NCBI GenBank assembly: GCA_034435675.1
Contig: DAOTWP010000076.1
Location: forward strand, 1 to 19,854
Length of the DNA stretch: 19,854 nucleotides
DNA from: DAOTWP01 sp034435675
Lineage (GTDB): Bacteria; Chloroflexota; Anaerolineae; Aggregatilineales; Phototrophicaceae
Direction of reading: 5' to 3'
How positions within the stretch are numbered: position 1 is the first letter of the stretch; the number at the start of each line of letters is the position of its first letter. The notes under the pieces are model-generated. The model was not told the DNA's origin and did no database searches. It worked only from the letters and a program-made list of their open reading frames with translations. Positions 7,172 through 14,486 of the stretch are shown piece after piece. Made by a program: the position numbers and the translations under genes.

Positions 7172-7828
7172 ATGATGGATCGCACGAATGAACAGTGGCT
7201 GGCAGACCTGAGCATCCCCGGAGAGGCACAGTCAGCAGCGTTAGAGGAACTGCGCGAGCGTATGCAGCGCAGTATTTATTATTATCTGCGCAACGAACGC
7301 AGCGATCTGGCTGGGCTGTCGAATCAGGAGCTTGAGCAGATGGCGCAGGATCTGGCACAGGATGCGACCCTGCGCGTCATGGACAATCTGGCGACCTTCA
7401 AGGGCAACAGCCGCTTTCTAACGTGGGCGACCAAAATCGCCGTGCGCCTGGCAATCAGCGATCTGCGCCGCGCCCGCTACCGCGACTTCAGCCTTGACGA
7501 CATTACTGCTGCTGGCGAGCTTCAACTGGTGTCGGTTGAAGGTGTGACCGGCGCCGCGCCGCCCAACCCCGAAAAAGCAACCGAACGTGCCGAAGTGCTC
7601 ATGCTGGTCAACGCTGCGCTGGACGAAGCGCTGACCGAACGCCAGCGGCAGGCGCTGGTGGCGGTGGCACTGCAAAATGTGCCGCTGGATGTCGTCGCGG
7701 AACAGATGGGCAGCAACCGCAACGCGCTGTACAAGCTGCTGCACGACGCGCGCCGCAAGCTGCGGGGGCATCTGGAAGCGCAGGGGCTGCCCACAGATTA
7801 TATGCTCAACCTGTTCGGTGGGTCATAA
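7172..7828 (+). CDS. RNA polymerase sigma factor, ECF-like (sigma70 family)
   Basis: This 218-aa protein has the two-domain layout of small alternative sigma factors. Region 2 is visible around NLATFKGNSRFLTWATKIAVRLAISDLRRARYRDFSLDD (residues ~70-110), where the FxG...FxTWxxxIA pattern and the basic RRARYRD helix contact the -10 element. Region 4 is a helix-turn-helix around LTERQRQALVAVALQNVPLDVVAEQMGSNRNALYKLLHDARRKLRGHL (residues ~150-200). Such factors are usually held by a zinc-finger anti-sigma encoded next door. None is seen downstream, where 700 bp of non-coding repeats follow. The upstream FHA protein may therefore belong to its control, which is inference. The adjacent ATG at 7175 is an equally possible start. 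Confidence 0.88.
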   Translation: MMDRTNEQWLADLSIPGEAQSAALEELRERMQRSIYYYLRNERSDLAGLSNQELEQMAQDLAQDATLRVMDNLATFKGNSRFLTWATKIAVRLAISDLRRARYRDFSLDDITAAGELQLVSVEGVTGAAPPNPEKATERAEVLMLVNAALDEALTERQRQALVAVALQNVPLDVVAEQMGSNRNALYKLLHDARRKLRGHLEAQGLPTDYMLNLFGGS

Positions 7829-8000
7829 GCCAGGAGCGCCGTATTCTCAGGTTGCCCCGGCATGGAAGTGGTTTTCCCTGCGCACCAGTAAACCCACGCA
7901 TCGAAGCTGATCGGTCAAATCCCCCATACCCAAGAAGCAGGGGCTTGCAGTTCAGGCGTGAACAAGGGGTTATGCAGACTCAGCGGATCATGTTGATTGC

Positions 8001-8024
8001 AGGGTTGGGGCATGCCCCAACCCT
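8001..8024. repeat. Dispersed palindromic repeat, copy C (GGCATGCC-type core)
   Basis: This is a perfect 24-bp palindrome with arm AGGGTTGGGGCA. It shares the GGCATGCC-like centre and GGG outer ends with copies A and B, but the arm between them differs, and the opposite arm still pairs perfectly. It lies 173 bp after the sigma-factor stop and could also serve as a bidirectional stem-loop. Confidence 0.65.
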
Positions 8025-8296
8025 ACCAATAACCAATCGTTGTCCTGAAGTACAAAACCCCTTGCCAGGCGGGCAGCCTGATCTTGTCCGCGATACTTAT
8101 GGATAGACCAGTTTGAGCGCTAACGATTTTGACCCTCCCCTGCTTCGCAGACGCTCAGCTTCCCCTCGCCATTGCGCTGGCTAAGAACCTGGCTATAAAC
8201 CGGTTTTCCTGAACAAGGGGCTTGTGCGCTTTAACGATTAAATCCGGAAAACAAGGGCGGACATGCGCTGCGCTTAGTATCTATCCGAGAAACCAG

Positions 8297-8349
8297 ATTT
8301 TCTTGTAGGGGCGAGGCATGCCTCGCCCGGCTTGATGAATTTACGGATA
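8297..8349. repeat. Dispersed palindromic repeat, copy B (GGCATGCC core)
   Basis: This is 46 of 53 positions identical to 2882-2934. Its palindrome (8309-8328, arm GGGCGAGGCA) is perfect, although its arms differ from copy A at two base pairs, and both pairs changed together. The flanks TTGTAGG and GGCTTGATGAATTTACGGATA are also shared with copy A, so the unit is longer than the palindrome. Confidence 0.75.
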
Positions 8350-8532
8350 GACTCTTAGTCCTCCCCTACAAACCGTAGGTGCGCACTAAGGGCACCTGCG
8401 CCCGCTGAGCGAAGCCGTCCGCCCAAACGCCGTATTATTTTGGAAAACTGCATCATCCCCTTGTTTGCGTTTACGGATAGCTGCTAAGGGGATTGAGGGG
8501 TGGGGTTATTCGCCGCTATTCTGGTTGATCCG

Positions 8533-9810
8533 TTAGTCGCTGCCCGGCGTGCTTTCCAGCGCGCCTTCATGCAGCCCATCGACCACTGCCTCTGCCTGCT
8601 CGATCACGCGCGGCTGCGCCGTGACATAGCTGCCGTACAAGCGCCATTCGTCCATACGGCAGGAATGCACCAGTTTGCCATCCCACACCGTCATATCCGG
8701 GCAGCTTTCGCACATATCCACGCGCCCGTCGTCCAGCATGTCCGGCGCCTGAATGATGCCGATGGTCTGCACGTACATCGGCTTGACCAGCAGGCGCGGG
8801 TCGCGCACCAGCGCACGCCAGAAGCTGCCGTGGGCTTTGCGCACACCCTTGTCGAGTACACTCAGCGCCCACACCAGTTTGGTCAGCTTGTGGTTGGGTT
8901 TGTAGATCATGTACGTGCCGTGCCGCATGTGGTGGAAGGTCTGCACCAGTTCCATCACATTTTTGCCCAGCGACCCGTACATGTGCCCTTCCGAGCCGAT
9001 GATCGCGCCGGAGAGCCAGGTCATCTTGTCGTGCGTGGCAGTGCCGCCCATGTACGCGCCAGCCTCGTAGAACGGGAAGTTCTCCTTGATCTTGCTGTAG
9101 ACATCGCTGGAAGTCACGTGGGCGTCCTGTTCGCTGTCCGCCATGTAGGTGACTTTGGGGTCAACCTTCTGCCCCTCGACATAATAGTCGAAGCGCTGGT
9201 CGAGCGCGGCATTGCGGAAGGTGATAAAAACCAGCCCGTGGACCAGATCAATGTGGTCGGTCGCCCACCGCACCATGCGCGGCACAAAGTCGAGGTTGCC
9301 AGGGTAAACGGTCATGCCAAAGCTCGAATACAGCCCGCCGACCTCCGCGACCATGCGCGCCAGTTTCAGCCGCAGCTCGAACAGTTCTTCCTCTGTTTTG
9401 CCGCGCCAGTGCGGGCGCTGCTGGAAGCTGTCCACATGGAACGTAAAGCCGGTTGCCCCCGCGCGCTTGAGTTCTTCCAGCAGCGAACGATTGTCTTCCA
9501 GCTTGACCCCGTTGGTCAGAATCAGCGGTTTCATGCCGCGCTGGCGGATATAGGCGACGATGTCCAGAATTTCCGGGTGCACCAGCGGTTCGCCACCTGC
9601 GATGGAAATATTGTCGCAGTTGCGCCAGCGCTGGAGCAGATCAACTTCTTCTTTGACCTGAGCAAGGGGTTTATGCCCTGCCATGCCGTTGATGCGGTAG
9701 CAGCCCTGACAGTAGATGTTGCAGCGGTCGGTGACTTCCAGCCAGCCAATCGGGTTGTCATTCAGCGACCACGGATAGCGGTAGAGATCCTTTTTTTGCG
9801 GAGTAACCAT
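8533..9810 (-). CDS. Radical SAM protein
   Basis: This 425-aa iron-sulfur enzyme starts at the ATG at 9810, with GCGAGG 8 nt upstream. Cys30, Cys34 and Cys37 in VTDRCNIYCQGCYR form the CxxxCxxC motif that binds the [4Fe-4S] cluster and S-adenosylmethionine. SIAGGEPLVHPEI is the GGEP SAM-binding strand, and LILTNGVKLED and TGFTFHVDS are further barrel strands. Near the C-terminus, MCESCPDMTVWDG and LVHSCRMDEW hold three cysteines that could ligate a second cluster, as in SPASM/twitch-type enzymes. The substrate is unknown. Only the response regulator lies upstream on the same strand, after a 350-bp leader with palindromes and a very short reading frame. A long open frame on the opposite strand is an artefact of codon composition. 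Confidence 0.85.
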   Translation of the reverse strand: MVTPQKKDLYRYPWSLNDNPIGWLEVTDRCNIYCQGCYRINGMAGHKPLAQVKEEVDLLQRWRNCDNISIAGGEPLVHPEILDIVAYIRQRGMKPLILTNGVKLEDNRSLLEELKRAGATGFTFHVDSFQQRPHWRGKTEEELFELRLKLARMVAEVGGLYSSFGMTVYPGNLDFVPRMVRWATDHIDLVHGLVFITFRNAALDQRFDYYVEGQKVDPKVTYMADSEQDAHVTSSDVYSKIKENFPFYEAGAYMGGTATHDKMTWLSGAIIGSEGHMYGSLGKNVMELVQTFHHMRHGTYMIYKPNHKLTKLVWALSVLDKGVRKAHGSFWRALVRDPRLLVKPMYVQTIGIIQAPDMLDDGRVDMCESCPDMTVWDGKLVHSCRMDEWRLYGSYVTAQPRVIEQAEAVVDGLHEGALESTPGSD

Positions 9811-9876
9811 AGTAACAGCCTCGCATTCAAGAGGAGATAAAAACGCAGCAGGCAACGCCGGGTAGGTGTGGTGAGG

Positions 9877-9960
9877 TCAGCAGCAGCCGGCAGTCAAATA
9901 AGCGGTGATACCGTCGAGCATCACGCCTCGCCATAGTCCTGCGGGGCGGATGTCCTGCAT
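9877..9960 (-). CDS. Possible very short peptide (27 aa) upstream of the radical SAM gene
   Basis: From the ATG at 9960 a 27-codon frame runs to a TGA at 9877-9879 and ends TAYLTAGCC. An internal ATG at 9921, with GCGAGG 4 nt upstream, would give a 14-aa version. The frame is the same as that of the radical SAM gene, and no other stop lies between the TGA and the enzyme's ATG. Radical SAM enzymes that modify peptides are often encoded just after a short precursor. The ATG at 9960 has no clear ribosome binding site, and frames this short arise by chance. Confidence 0.15.
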   Translation of the reverse strand: MQDIRPAGLWRGVMLDGITAYLTAGCC

Positions 9961-9998
9961 GGTGGAGGCAGCCCATGAACCTGCTGCCTTCGTAAAAT

Positions 9999-10020
9999 AA
10001 TTTGCTTAGCTAAGCAAATT
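9999..10020. promoter_or_regulatory. Perfect 22-bp AT-rich palindrome (candidate operator or stem-loop)
   Basis: The arm AATTTGCTTAG is followed immediately by its exact reverse complement. It lies 189 bp upstream of the radical SAM start. Symmetry of this length with a TTAGCTAA centre resembles operators of MarR/SlyA-like dimers. On the minus strand it is followed by ATTATTTT, so it could also act as a terminator for the response-regulator transcript. Confidence 0.45.
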
Positions 10021-10090
10021 CCGTGACTAATTTCTCACGAAGTGTGCCTGCTGTGTAGTGATATTCGTCTACAGTTTCGGTGACTAACTG
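10016..10090. promoter_or_regulatory. Pair of related 12-bp sites upstream of the radical SAM gene
   Basis: TTCCGTGACTAA (10019-10030) and TTCGGTGACTAA (10076-10087) match at 11 of 12 positions and are 57 bp apart. Each is framed by its own short inverted repeat: AAATT...AATTT (10016-10033) and CAGTT...AACTG (10072-10090). The recurrence of both core and frame suggests a protein-binding site used twice. The downstream site abuts the 22-bp palindrome. Confidence 0.35.
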
Positions 10091-10160
10091 TACTTGTGGC
10101 TTTTTTTGAGGGAGAAATGGCGAACAGCGAGCGCATCGAATGCGCTGCCCTCGCCCGTGT

Positions 10161-10559
10161 TCAGCCGCGGTCCGCCGGTAATTGTGAAGGATTGCCGAGG
10201 AAATTGGCAATGGTGTTGAGCAGTTCGGTGCGCGACACCGGCTTCGCCAGATAGCCGTCACACCCCGCCGCGATATAGCGCTCACGGTCGCCGTACATGC
10301 AGTTGGCAGTCAGGGCGACCACGGGAATATCTGCCAGTTCAGGCGCTGCCTTCAGGCGGCTGACGGCTTCCATGCCTTCAATATCCGGCAGGTTGATATC
10401 CATCAGGATCAGCGCGGGTTGTTCGCGTGCCGCCAGCGCCACGCCCGTCAACCCGTTATACGCTTCGAGCATTTCGTAGCCAGCGCTGGTCAGAATACGT
10501 CTTACAAGGCGCATATTTTGTGGATTGTCTTCGACGTAGAGGATGCGCTGTCCACTCAT
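10161..10559 (-). CDS. Single-domain response regulator (receiver only)
   Basis: This 132-aa protein is a complete CheY-like receiver with no output domain. The acidic pocket is Glu10-Asp11 in ILYVEDNPQN, the phosphoacceptor is Asp54 in LILMDINLPD, the switch Thr is 84 in VVALTAN, and the conserved Lys is 106 in YLAKPV. The DNPQN start resembles DivK-type and hybrid-kinase-associated receivers. It would relay phosphate to, or dock on, a partner encoded elsewhere; no histidine kinase is in the window. GGAGA lies 9 nt before the ATG, and a TATAAT box lies 60 bp upstream. Confidence 0.92.
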   Translation of the reverse strand: MSGQRILYVEDNPQNMRLVRRILTSAGYEMLEAYNGLTGVALAAREQPALILMDINLPDIEGMEAVSRLKAAPELADIPVVALTANCMYGDRERYIAAGCDGYLAKPVSRTELLNTIANFLGNPSQLPADRG

Positions 10560-10618
10560 GCGGTCATATCTCCATGAAAAGCGACTGTTTATTACAAAGC
10601 ACGTTGCTGCATACCTGC

Positions 10619-10624
10619 ATTATA
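10619..10624 (-). promoter_or_regulatory. -10 box for the response regulator gene
   Basis: On the minus strand a perfect TATAAT is preceded at 17 bp only by a weak TCGTTT. It implies a 5' leader of about 50 nt. The rest of the spacer 10560-10897 is AT-richer than average and shows no gene. Confidence 0.4.
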
Positions 10625-10859
10625 CCGTAATCACCGCTCGCAAACGATAAATGTGCTGGTGATCGGGCGAAATTCAGAAAATTTTTGCCCGCATCACGGC
10701 TGGCAGCCTGAACAGTGTTGTCTTCGCATATGTTCACATTATACAAGAAGCTTTGCCCTTATTTATGGTTAAGTTTTTAATCAAGGCTGTTGGCAGCAGG
10801 AAACGGCTGGGGACGGCACCGCGGCGCGGGGAGATGACACAAACGGCAGACAGGTGCTT

Positions 10860-10882
10860 GCTGCCGGGGACGTCCCGGCAGC
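10860..10882 (-). terminator. Hairpin downstream of the MFS gene
   Basis: GCTGCCGG (10860-10867) and CCGGCAGC (10875-10882) form an 8-bp perfect stem with a 7-nt loop, starting 15 nt after the MFS stop on the minus strand. There is no U-run, so termination strength is uncertain. Confidence 0.35.
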
Positions 10883-10897
10883 GCGATTCCCTGCCAT

Positions 10898-12127
10898 TTA
10901 TGGGGCGGGATCGCCGCGTTTGAGCGTTTCCGGCACAAGGAACGCGAACATCGCCGCGGCGGCAGCGCCCGCCCCTGCCATTGCCAGCGCCGCTACCGGC
11001 AGCGTCACGGCGTCGGCAATCGCGCCGACCAGCAGCGGTGCCCCCGTGAAGCCGCCATCGCCGATCAAACGCCAGATGCCCAGAAACTCACCGCGTGACT
11101 CCGGCGGGGCAAAATCCGAGCCGACAGTCATCATCGTGCCCGCGCCCAGCCCATTGCCAAAGCCCATCAGCAGCAGCACCGCCAGCAGTCCCCAGAAGCC
11201 GGTGGTCAGCGGCAGGCACAGCATAGCAAGCGTCTGGATCGTAAAACTGGGCACAATCGCCCATTTGCGCCCCCAGTGATCCATCAGCCAGCCCGCCGCG
11301 TAAAACAGCAGCATATCCAGCCCGGAGGACAGGCTCATCACCACGCCGATCGCGTCGGCATCCAGCCCCAGCACATTGTCGCCATACAGCGGCACGACCA
11401 CATTGCGCCCCGTGCGGATCATCTGCGCCAGAAGCTGCCCGATGCCCGCCGTCAGAAAGATGCCCGCGTTGAGCTTGAGCAGCGTCAGCACGCCCTGTCT
11501 TGAACCGCCGGTGTGTGCGCCGCTGGCGTGGGCGTTGTGCTGTTCAAGGCGCACATTGGGCATGTACAGCACCACAAACAACGCCCCCAGCGCCGAGACT
11601 GCGGCATAGACAACGAACGGCGCGCGGATGTCCGCCAGGGTAATCAGCCAGCCCGCCACCGCCGGACCGAGAAAGGCACCAATGCGGAAGATGCCGCCCA
11701 ACAGCGACAGCGCCCGCCCGCGCTGGAGAATCGGCACGGTGGAAGCGATATACGTATGCTGCGCCACGCCAAACATCGCCTTGCCAAAACCCGCCGCCAG
11801 CCGCAGCAGAATAATCAGCACCACCGGCGGCGAGAATGCCAGCGCCAGCACGGTTAGCGCGGAGAGCAGAAACCCGAACAGCATCGCCCGTTTGGTGCCC
11901 AGCCGGTGCAGCAGCACCCCCGCCGGAACATCGCCCAGCAGCGTACCCAGCGCTTCTGCTGCCAGCACCACGCCGATCAGCGTGTAGGGCAGGTTCAGCG
12001 CGTTGGCGTACAGCGGCAGCGCCACCAGCAGCAGCCCCTGCGCGGAGTAATACAGGACAGCAGGCAGATAGAAAGCCAGCGCCAGCGGATTGCGGGCGGC
12101 GGCGCGCAAACGATTTGTGATCAACAT
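10898..12127 (-). CDS. Major facilitator superfamily (MFS) transporter
   Basis: This 409-aa membrane protein has about twelve hydrophobic segments in two halves. The MFS motif A between segments 2 and 3 is GVLLHRLGTKRAM (GxxxxRxGxKR form). A second, weaker version, GWLMDHWGRKWAI, starts the C-terminal half, as expected for the duplicated MFS fold. A charged central loop (RLEQHNAHASGAHTGGSRQG) separates the halves. Such proteins are proton-driven exporters or sugar/drug transporters; the substrate cannot be told. No Shine-Dalgarno is evident before the ATG at 12127. The gene lies 188 bp downstream of the ABC-F gene on the same strand, so drug efflux beside ribosome protection is possible but is only inferred from proximity. 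Confidence 0.88.
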   Translation of the reverse strand: MLITNRLRAAARNPLALAFYLPAVLYYSAQGLLLVALPLYANALNLPYTLIGVVLAAEALGTLLGDVPAGVLLHRLGTKRAMLFGFLLSALTVLALAFSPPVVLIILLRLAAGFGKAMFGVAQHTYIASTVPILQRGRALSLLGGIFRIGAFLGPAVAGWLITLADIRAPFVVYAAVSALGALFVVLYMPNVRLEQHNAHASGAHTGGSRQGVLTLLKLNAGIFLTAGIGQLLAQMIRTGRNVVVPLYGDNVLGLDADAIGVVMSLSSGLDMLLFYAAGWLMDHWGRKWAIVPSFTIQTLAMLCLPLTTGFWGLLAVLLLMGFGNGLGAGTMMTVGSDFAPPESRGEFLGIWRLIGDGGFTGAPLLVGAIADAVTLPVAALAMAGAGAAAAAMFAFLVPETLKRGDPAP

Positions 12128-12315
12128 GGGTTGTGTTCTTGCGTTTGTGCCTGCCCGGACAGATTCCGAGGTGCGATTAGCGCCGGACAGGGTAGGACGA
12201 ATACCAGCCAGTGTAGCCGACTCTTGCGGCGTTGAATAGTGACACCGGGAATGGTCAGGCAGCCGCAGGAGAGGCTGCTGTCCAGTCGCCTCCCCTCTGC
12301 TCGCATCCGCATCAT

Positions 12316-14064
12316 TTATGACGCCCGCACCCGTTGCCGTGCCGTGTGTTCGCCCGCGATATGTTCGCTCGCCAGCAGTGCGCGGTAAGTGCCATTGTAG
12401 ACGCTGAGCTGCCCGGCATGCAGGGACCAGATTTGTGTTGCCAGCCGGTCTACCAGATAGCGGTCATGGGTTACCAGCAGAATGGTGCCCTCATAGGCGT
12501 CCAGCACGGCTTGCAGCGCTTCCTGCGCGGGAATATCCAGATGGTTGGTCGGCTCGTCCAGCAGCAGCAGATTCGCGCCGTCCAGCGTCAGCATTGCCAG
12601 CGCCAGTTTGGCACGCTCGCCACCGCTGAGCATGCCTACCTGCTTGAAGACATCATCTTCGCGGAACAGATAACGCGCCAGCAGCGAACGCGCCTCGCTG
12701 ACCGGCATCCGTTTGTGGCGCAGCAGTTCATCCAGCACGGTGTTCGCGCTGTGCAGCGTGTTGTGCGCCTGCGCGAAGTAGCCAATTTTGACGCCGCTGC
12801 CCAACCGCAGCGTGCCGTCCAGCGGCGGCAGTTCGCCCAGCAGCGTGCGCAGAAATGTGGTTTTGCCGGTGCCGTTGCCGCCGATCAGCGCCGCGCATGC
12901 GCCGCGTTCGAGCAGGATATCGTCCGCCAGAAACAGCGGCTTGCCCGGATACCCAACACACAGATCGCGTGTGCGCAGCACCACCGCCCCGCTTGCCCCG
13001 GCGCTGCGCAGGGTCAGGTTCAGGCGGGGGGCACGCTGCACCGGGTTTTCCAGCGCCTTGAGCGCCTGTTCGGCTTCCTGCACGGTGTACATGCGCGGGC
13101 TGGGGAGATTCAGCGCCATCCAGTTGGTGCGGTCGATATAGTGCAGCAGCCCAACCTGCTCAATGGCGTAGAGGTCGCGGCTGAGGCGGCGCAGCCTGCC
13201 TACCGCCATGCCGTTGGTTGAGGCGCGGGCGATATTGCGTTTGATATACTCCAGTTCGCCCGCCAGCCGTTCGCGCTCCTGCTGGAAGGCTTTCTCGGCG
13301 TGGTCGCGGCGCTGTTCGCGCTGGCGCACGTAGGCGCTGTAATTCCCGCGATACTCGTCAAGCCCATCACGGCGCAGTTCCCAGACCGTATCAACCACAG
13401 TATCCAGAAAATAGCGGTCATGGCTGACGACCAGCAGCGCGCCCTGCCAGTTGCGCAGGGTCGTTTCCAGCCAGCGCAGCGCGTGAATATCGAGATGGTT
13501 GGTCGGCTCGTCCAGAATCAGCAGGTCGGGACGTTCCAGCAGCAGCCGTGCCAGCAGCGCGCGCGTTTTTTGCCCGCCGCTCAGGTGCGCCAGCGGCAGG
13601 TCATCGTGCGCCGGGTCGAAGCCCAGCCCTGCCAGCGTCTGGCGGATGCGCAGCTCGTAATCATAGCCCCCTGCTGCCTCGAACGCTTCCAGCAGGTCGC
13701 CATACTGCGCCAGCGCCGCCGGGTCGTCTGCCAGGCGGGTTTCCAGCGCACGCAGTTCTGCCTCCATGCCGTGCACGGAGTCAAAGACGCGCAGCATTTC
13801 CGCATAGAGCGTGCCGGGCTGCTCGCCAAATGCCTGCATCGCTTCCTGCCGCAGATAGCCAACGCGCGTGCCGCGTGCCAGATGGACACTGCCGCCGGTC
13901 GCGTCTGCCAGCCCGGCAGTGATCAGCAGCAGCGAGGTTTTGCCGACCCCGTTCGCGCCGACCAGCCCAACCCTGCCACCGTGCGGCAGCCGGGCTGAAA
14001 CGTTGTAAAACACATCAAACGCGCCGAAGGACTGGCGCAGATTGTCCAGTGTGAGCAAAGTCAT
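12316..14064 (-). CDS. ABC-F family ATP-binding protein (ribosome-associated)
   Basis: This 582-aa soluble protein has two ABC domains and no membrane segment, as in ABC-F ATPases that act on the ribosomal E-site. Domain 1 has Walker A GANGVGKTS (residues 36-44), signature LSGGQKTRALLARLLL and Walker B LLILDEPTNHLD (~180). Domain 2 has GGNGTGKTT (~390), LSGGERAKLALAML and LLLLDEPTNHLD. Between them lies a charged helical linker (YVRQREQRRDHAEKAFQQ onward), the element that reaches into the ribosome in this family. ABC-F proteins are either translation factors (Uup, EttA) or antibiotic-resistance factors; the sequence alone does not decide. The ATG at 14064 with AAAGGA upstream is preferred over longer GTG-started forms. 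A strong promoter and a ~300-nt structured leader precede it. Confidence 0.92.
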   Translation of the reverse strand: MTLLTLDNLRQSFGAFDVFYNVSARLPHGGRVGLVGANGVGKTSLLLITAGLADATGGSVHLARGTRVGYLRQEAMQAFGEQPGTLYAEMLRVFDSVHGMEAELRALETRLADDPAALAQYGDLLEAFEAAGGYDYELRIRQTLAGLGFDPAHDDLPLAHLSGGQKTRALLARLLLERPDLLILDEPTNHLDIHALRWLETTLRNWQGALLVVSHDRYFLDTVVDTVWELRRDGLDEYRGNYSAYVRQREQRRDHAEKAFQQERERLAGELEYIKRNIARASTNGMAVGRLRRLSRDLYAIEQVGLLHYIDRTNWMALNLPSPRMYTVQEAEQALKALENPVQRAPRLNLTLRSAGASGAVVLRTRDLCVGYPGKPLFLADDILLERGACAALIGGNGTGKTTFLRTLLGELPPLDGTLRLGSGVKIGYFAQAHNTLHSANTVLDELLRHKRMPVSEARSLLARYLFREDDVFKQVGMLSGGERAKLALAMLTLDGANLLLLDEPTNHLDIPAQEALQAVLDAYEGTILLVTHDRYLVDRLATQIWSLHAGQLSVYNGTYRALLASEHIAGEHTARQRVRAS

Positions 14065-14372
14065 GAGGGGGGTTCCTTTCGCCAACAACCCGCACGGGAA
14101 ACAATGCGCTGCCGTGCGCAGTCTGCCTGTTTGCCTGTTATCTGTCTGTGTGTGTGGAATACGAAACAACGCCCCCGCTTTTGCCTGAAGCGGGCAGCAG
14201 AACACCAGATGGTTCAGGAGCCGCAGCGCTGCCTGGTGTCCAGCGGATGCGTCCCTGCCGGGTGTTCGTCCTATGCGGTTAGGGCGTGTTCGTACAGACG
14301 GTTAACATGGCATTCTGCTCGTGTTGACGAAATCCGGGGGGAACCTGCGGGGAGTCGCACTTCCGCCGGGAC
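14065..14372 (-). promoter_or_regulatory. Long structured 5' leader of the ABC-F gene
   Basis: From the promoter at 14379-14407 the transcript should begin near 14372, giving about 308 nt before the ATG. In order on the minus strand, a 9-codon frame with ATG at 14308 ends at 14279. The stem ACACCAG...CTGGTGT comes next, then a perfect 7-bp stem CCCGCTT...AAGCGGG followed by GTTGTTT. Two mutually exclusive stems follow near the ribosome binding site: TGCGC/GCGCA, or CGCACGG/CCGTGCG. Competing stems and a mini-frame are typical of ribosome-mediated attenuation, known for several antibiotic-responsive ABC-F genes. Function here is inferred. The rest of the spacer to 14486 shows no gene. Confidence 0.4.
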
Positions 14373-14378
14373 AATACC

Positions 14379-14407
14379 AGTGTAGTAGAGGTCAGGACGG
14401 TTGTCAA
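14379..14407 (-). promoter_or_regulatory. Strong sigma70-type promoter of the ABC-F gene
   Basis: On the minus strand a perfect -35 TTGACA (14402-14407) is 17 bp from TACACT (14379-14384). This is among the best sigma70 matches in the window, and it lies far upstream of the start codon. Confidence 0.6.
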
Positions 14408-14486
14408 CCGACTAAAGGCGGAGATGGTGGGGAGTCAGCGGGCAGCTCCCCCCTGCAAGACTGGCGACGCCCCTGCTGCACCACGC

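Larger units (their letters stand above)
7829..8532. other. Gene-free repeat-rich spacer
   Basis: This stretch of 704 bp has no credible gene on either strand. It holds two GGCATGCC palindromes (annotated separately) and several short dispersed motifs. AACAAGGGG recurs at 7961 and 8212, and inverted within 8448-8465 (there as part of AACAAGGGGATGATGCAG; compare AACAAGGGGTTATGCAG at 7961-7977). TTTACGGATAG occurs at 8340 and 8470, with CTATCCG at 8281. An 8-bp inverted pair, GGGCGGAC (8255-8262) and GTCCGCCC (8417-8424), flanks palindrome copy B. It looks like an accumulation of decayed non-coding elements between two convergently transcribed units. Confidence 0.6.

Noticed and set aside
7852..8106. 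An 84-codon plus-strand frame after the sigma factor, considered as a lost anti-sigma protein
   Set aside because: No zinc-binding HxxxCxxC motif or membrane segment is present, and it spans the copy C palindrome.
7829..8532. A CRISPR array, considered because of recurring short motifs
   Set aside because: The repeats differ in length, orientation and spacing, and there are no uniform spacers.
8500..9840. A 446-codon open frame on the plus strand
   Set aside because: It is antisense to the radical SAM gene, whose CxxxCxxC and GGEP motifs and ribosome binding site are clear. The plus-strand product is a low-quality His/Ala/Val-rich sequence.
10010..10285. A 91-codon minus-strand frame overlapping the end of the response regulator
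   Set aside because: Most of it is out of frame with the well-supported receiver domain, and its stop falls inside the palindrome. The last ~35 residues look protein-like but have no start of their own.
10564..10746. A 60-codon minus-strand frame just upstream of the response regulator
   Set aside because: It contains the response regulator's TATAAT box and has no ribosome binding site; it is more likely leader and promoter DNA.
12128..12315. A promoter or terminator between the ABC-F and MFS genes
   Set aside because: A TACACT at 12210-12215 has no proper -35, and the GCAGCC/GGCTGC stem has no U-tract; neither was strong enough to list.
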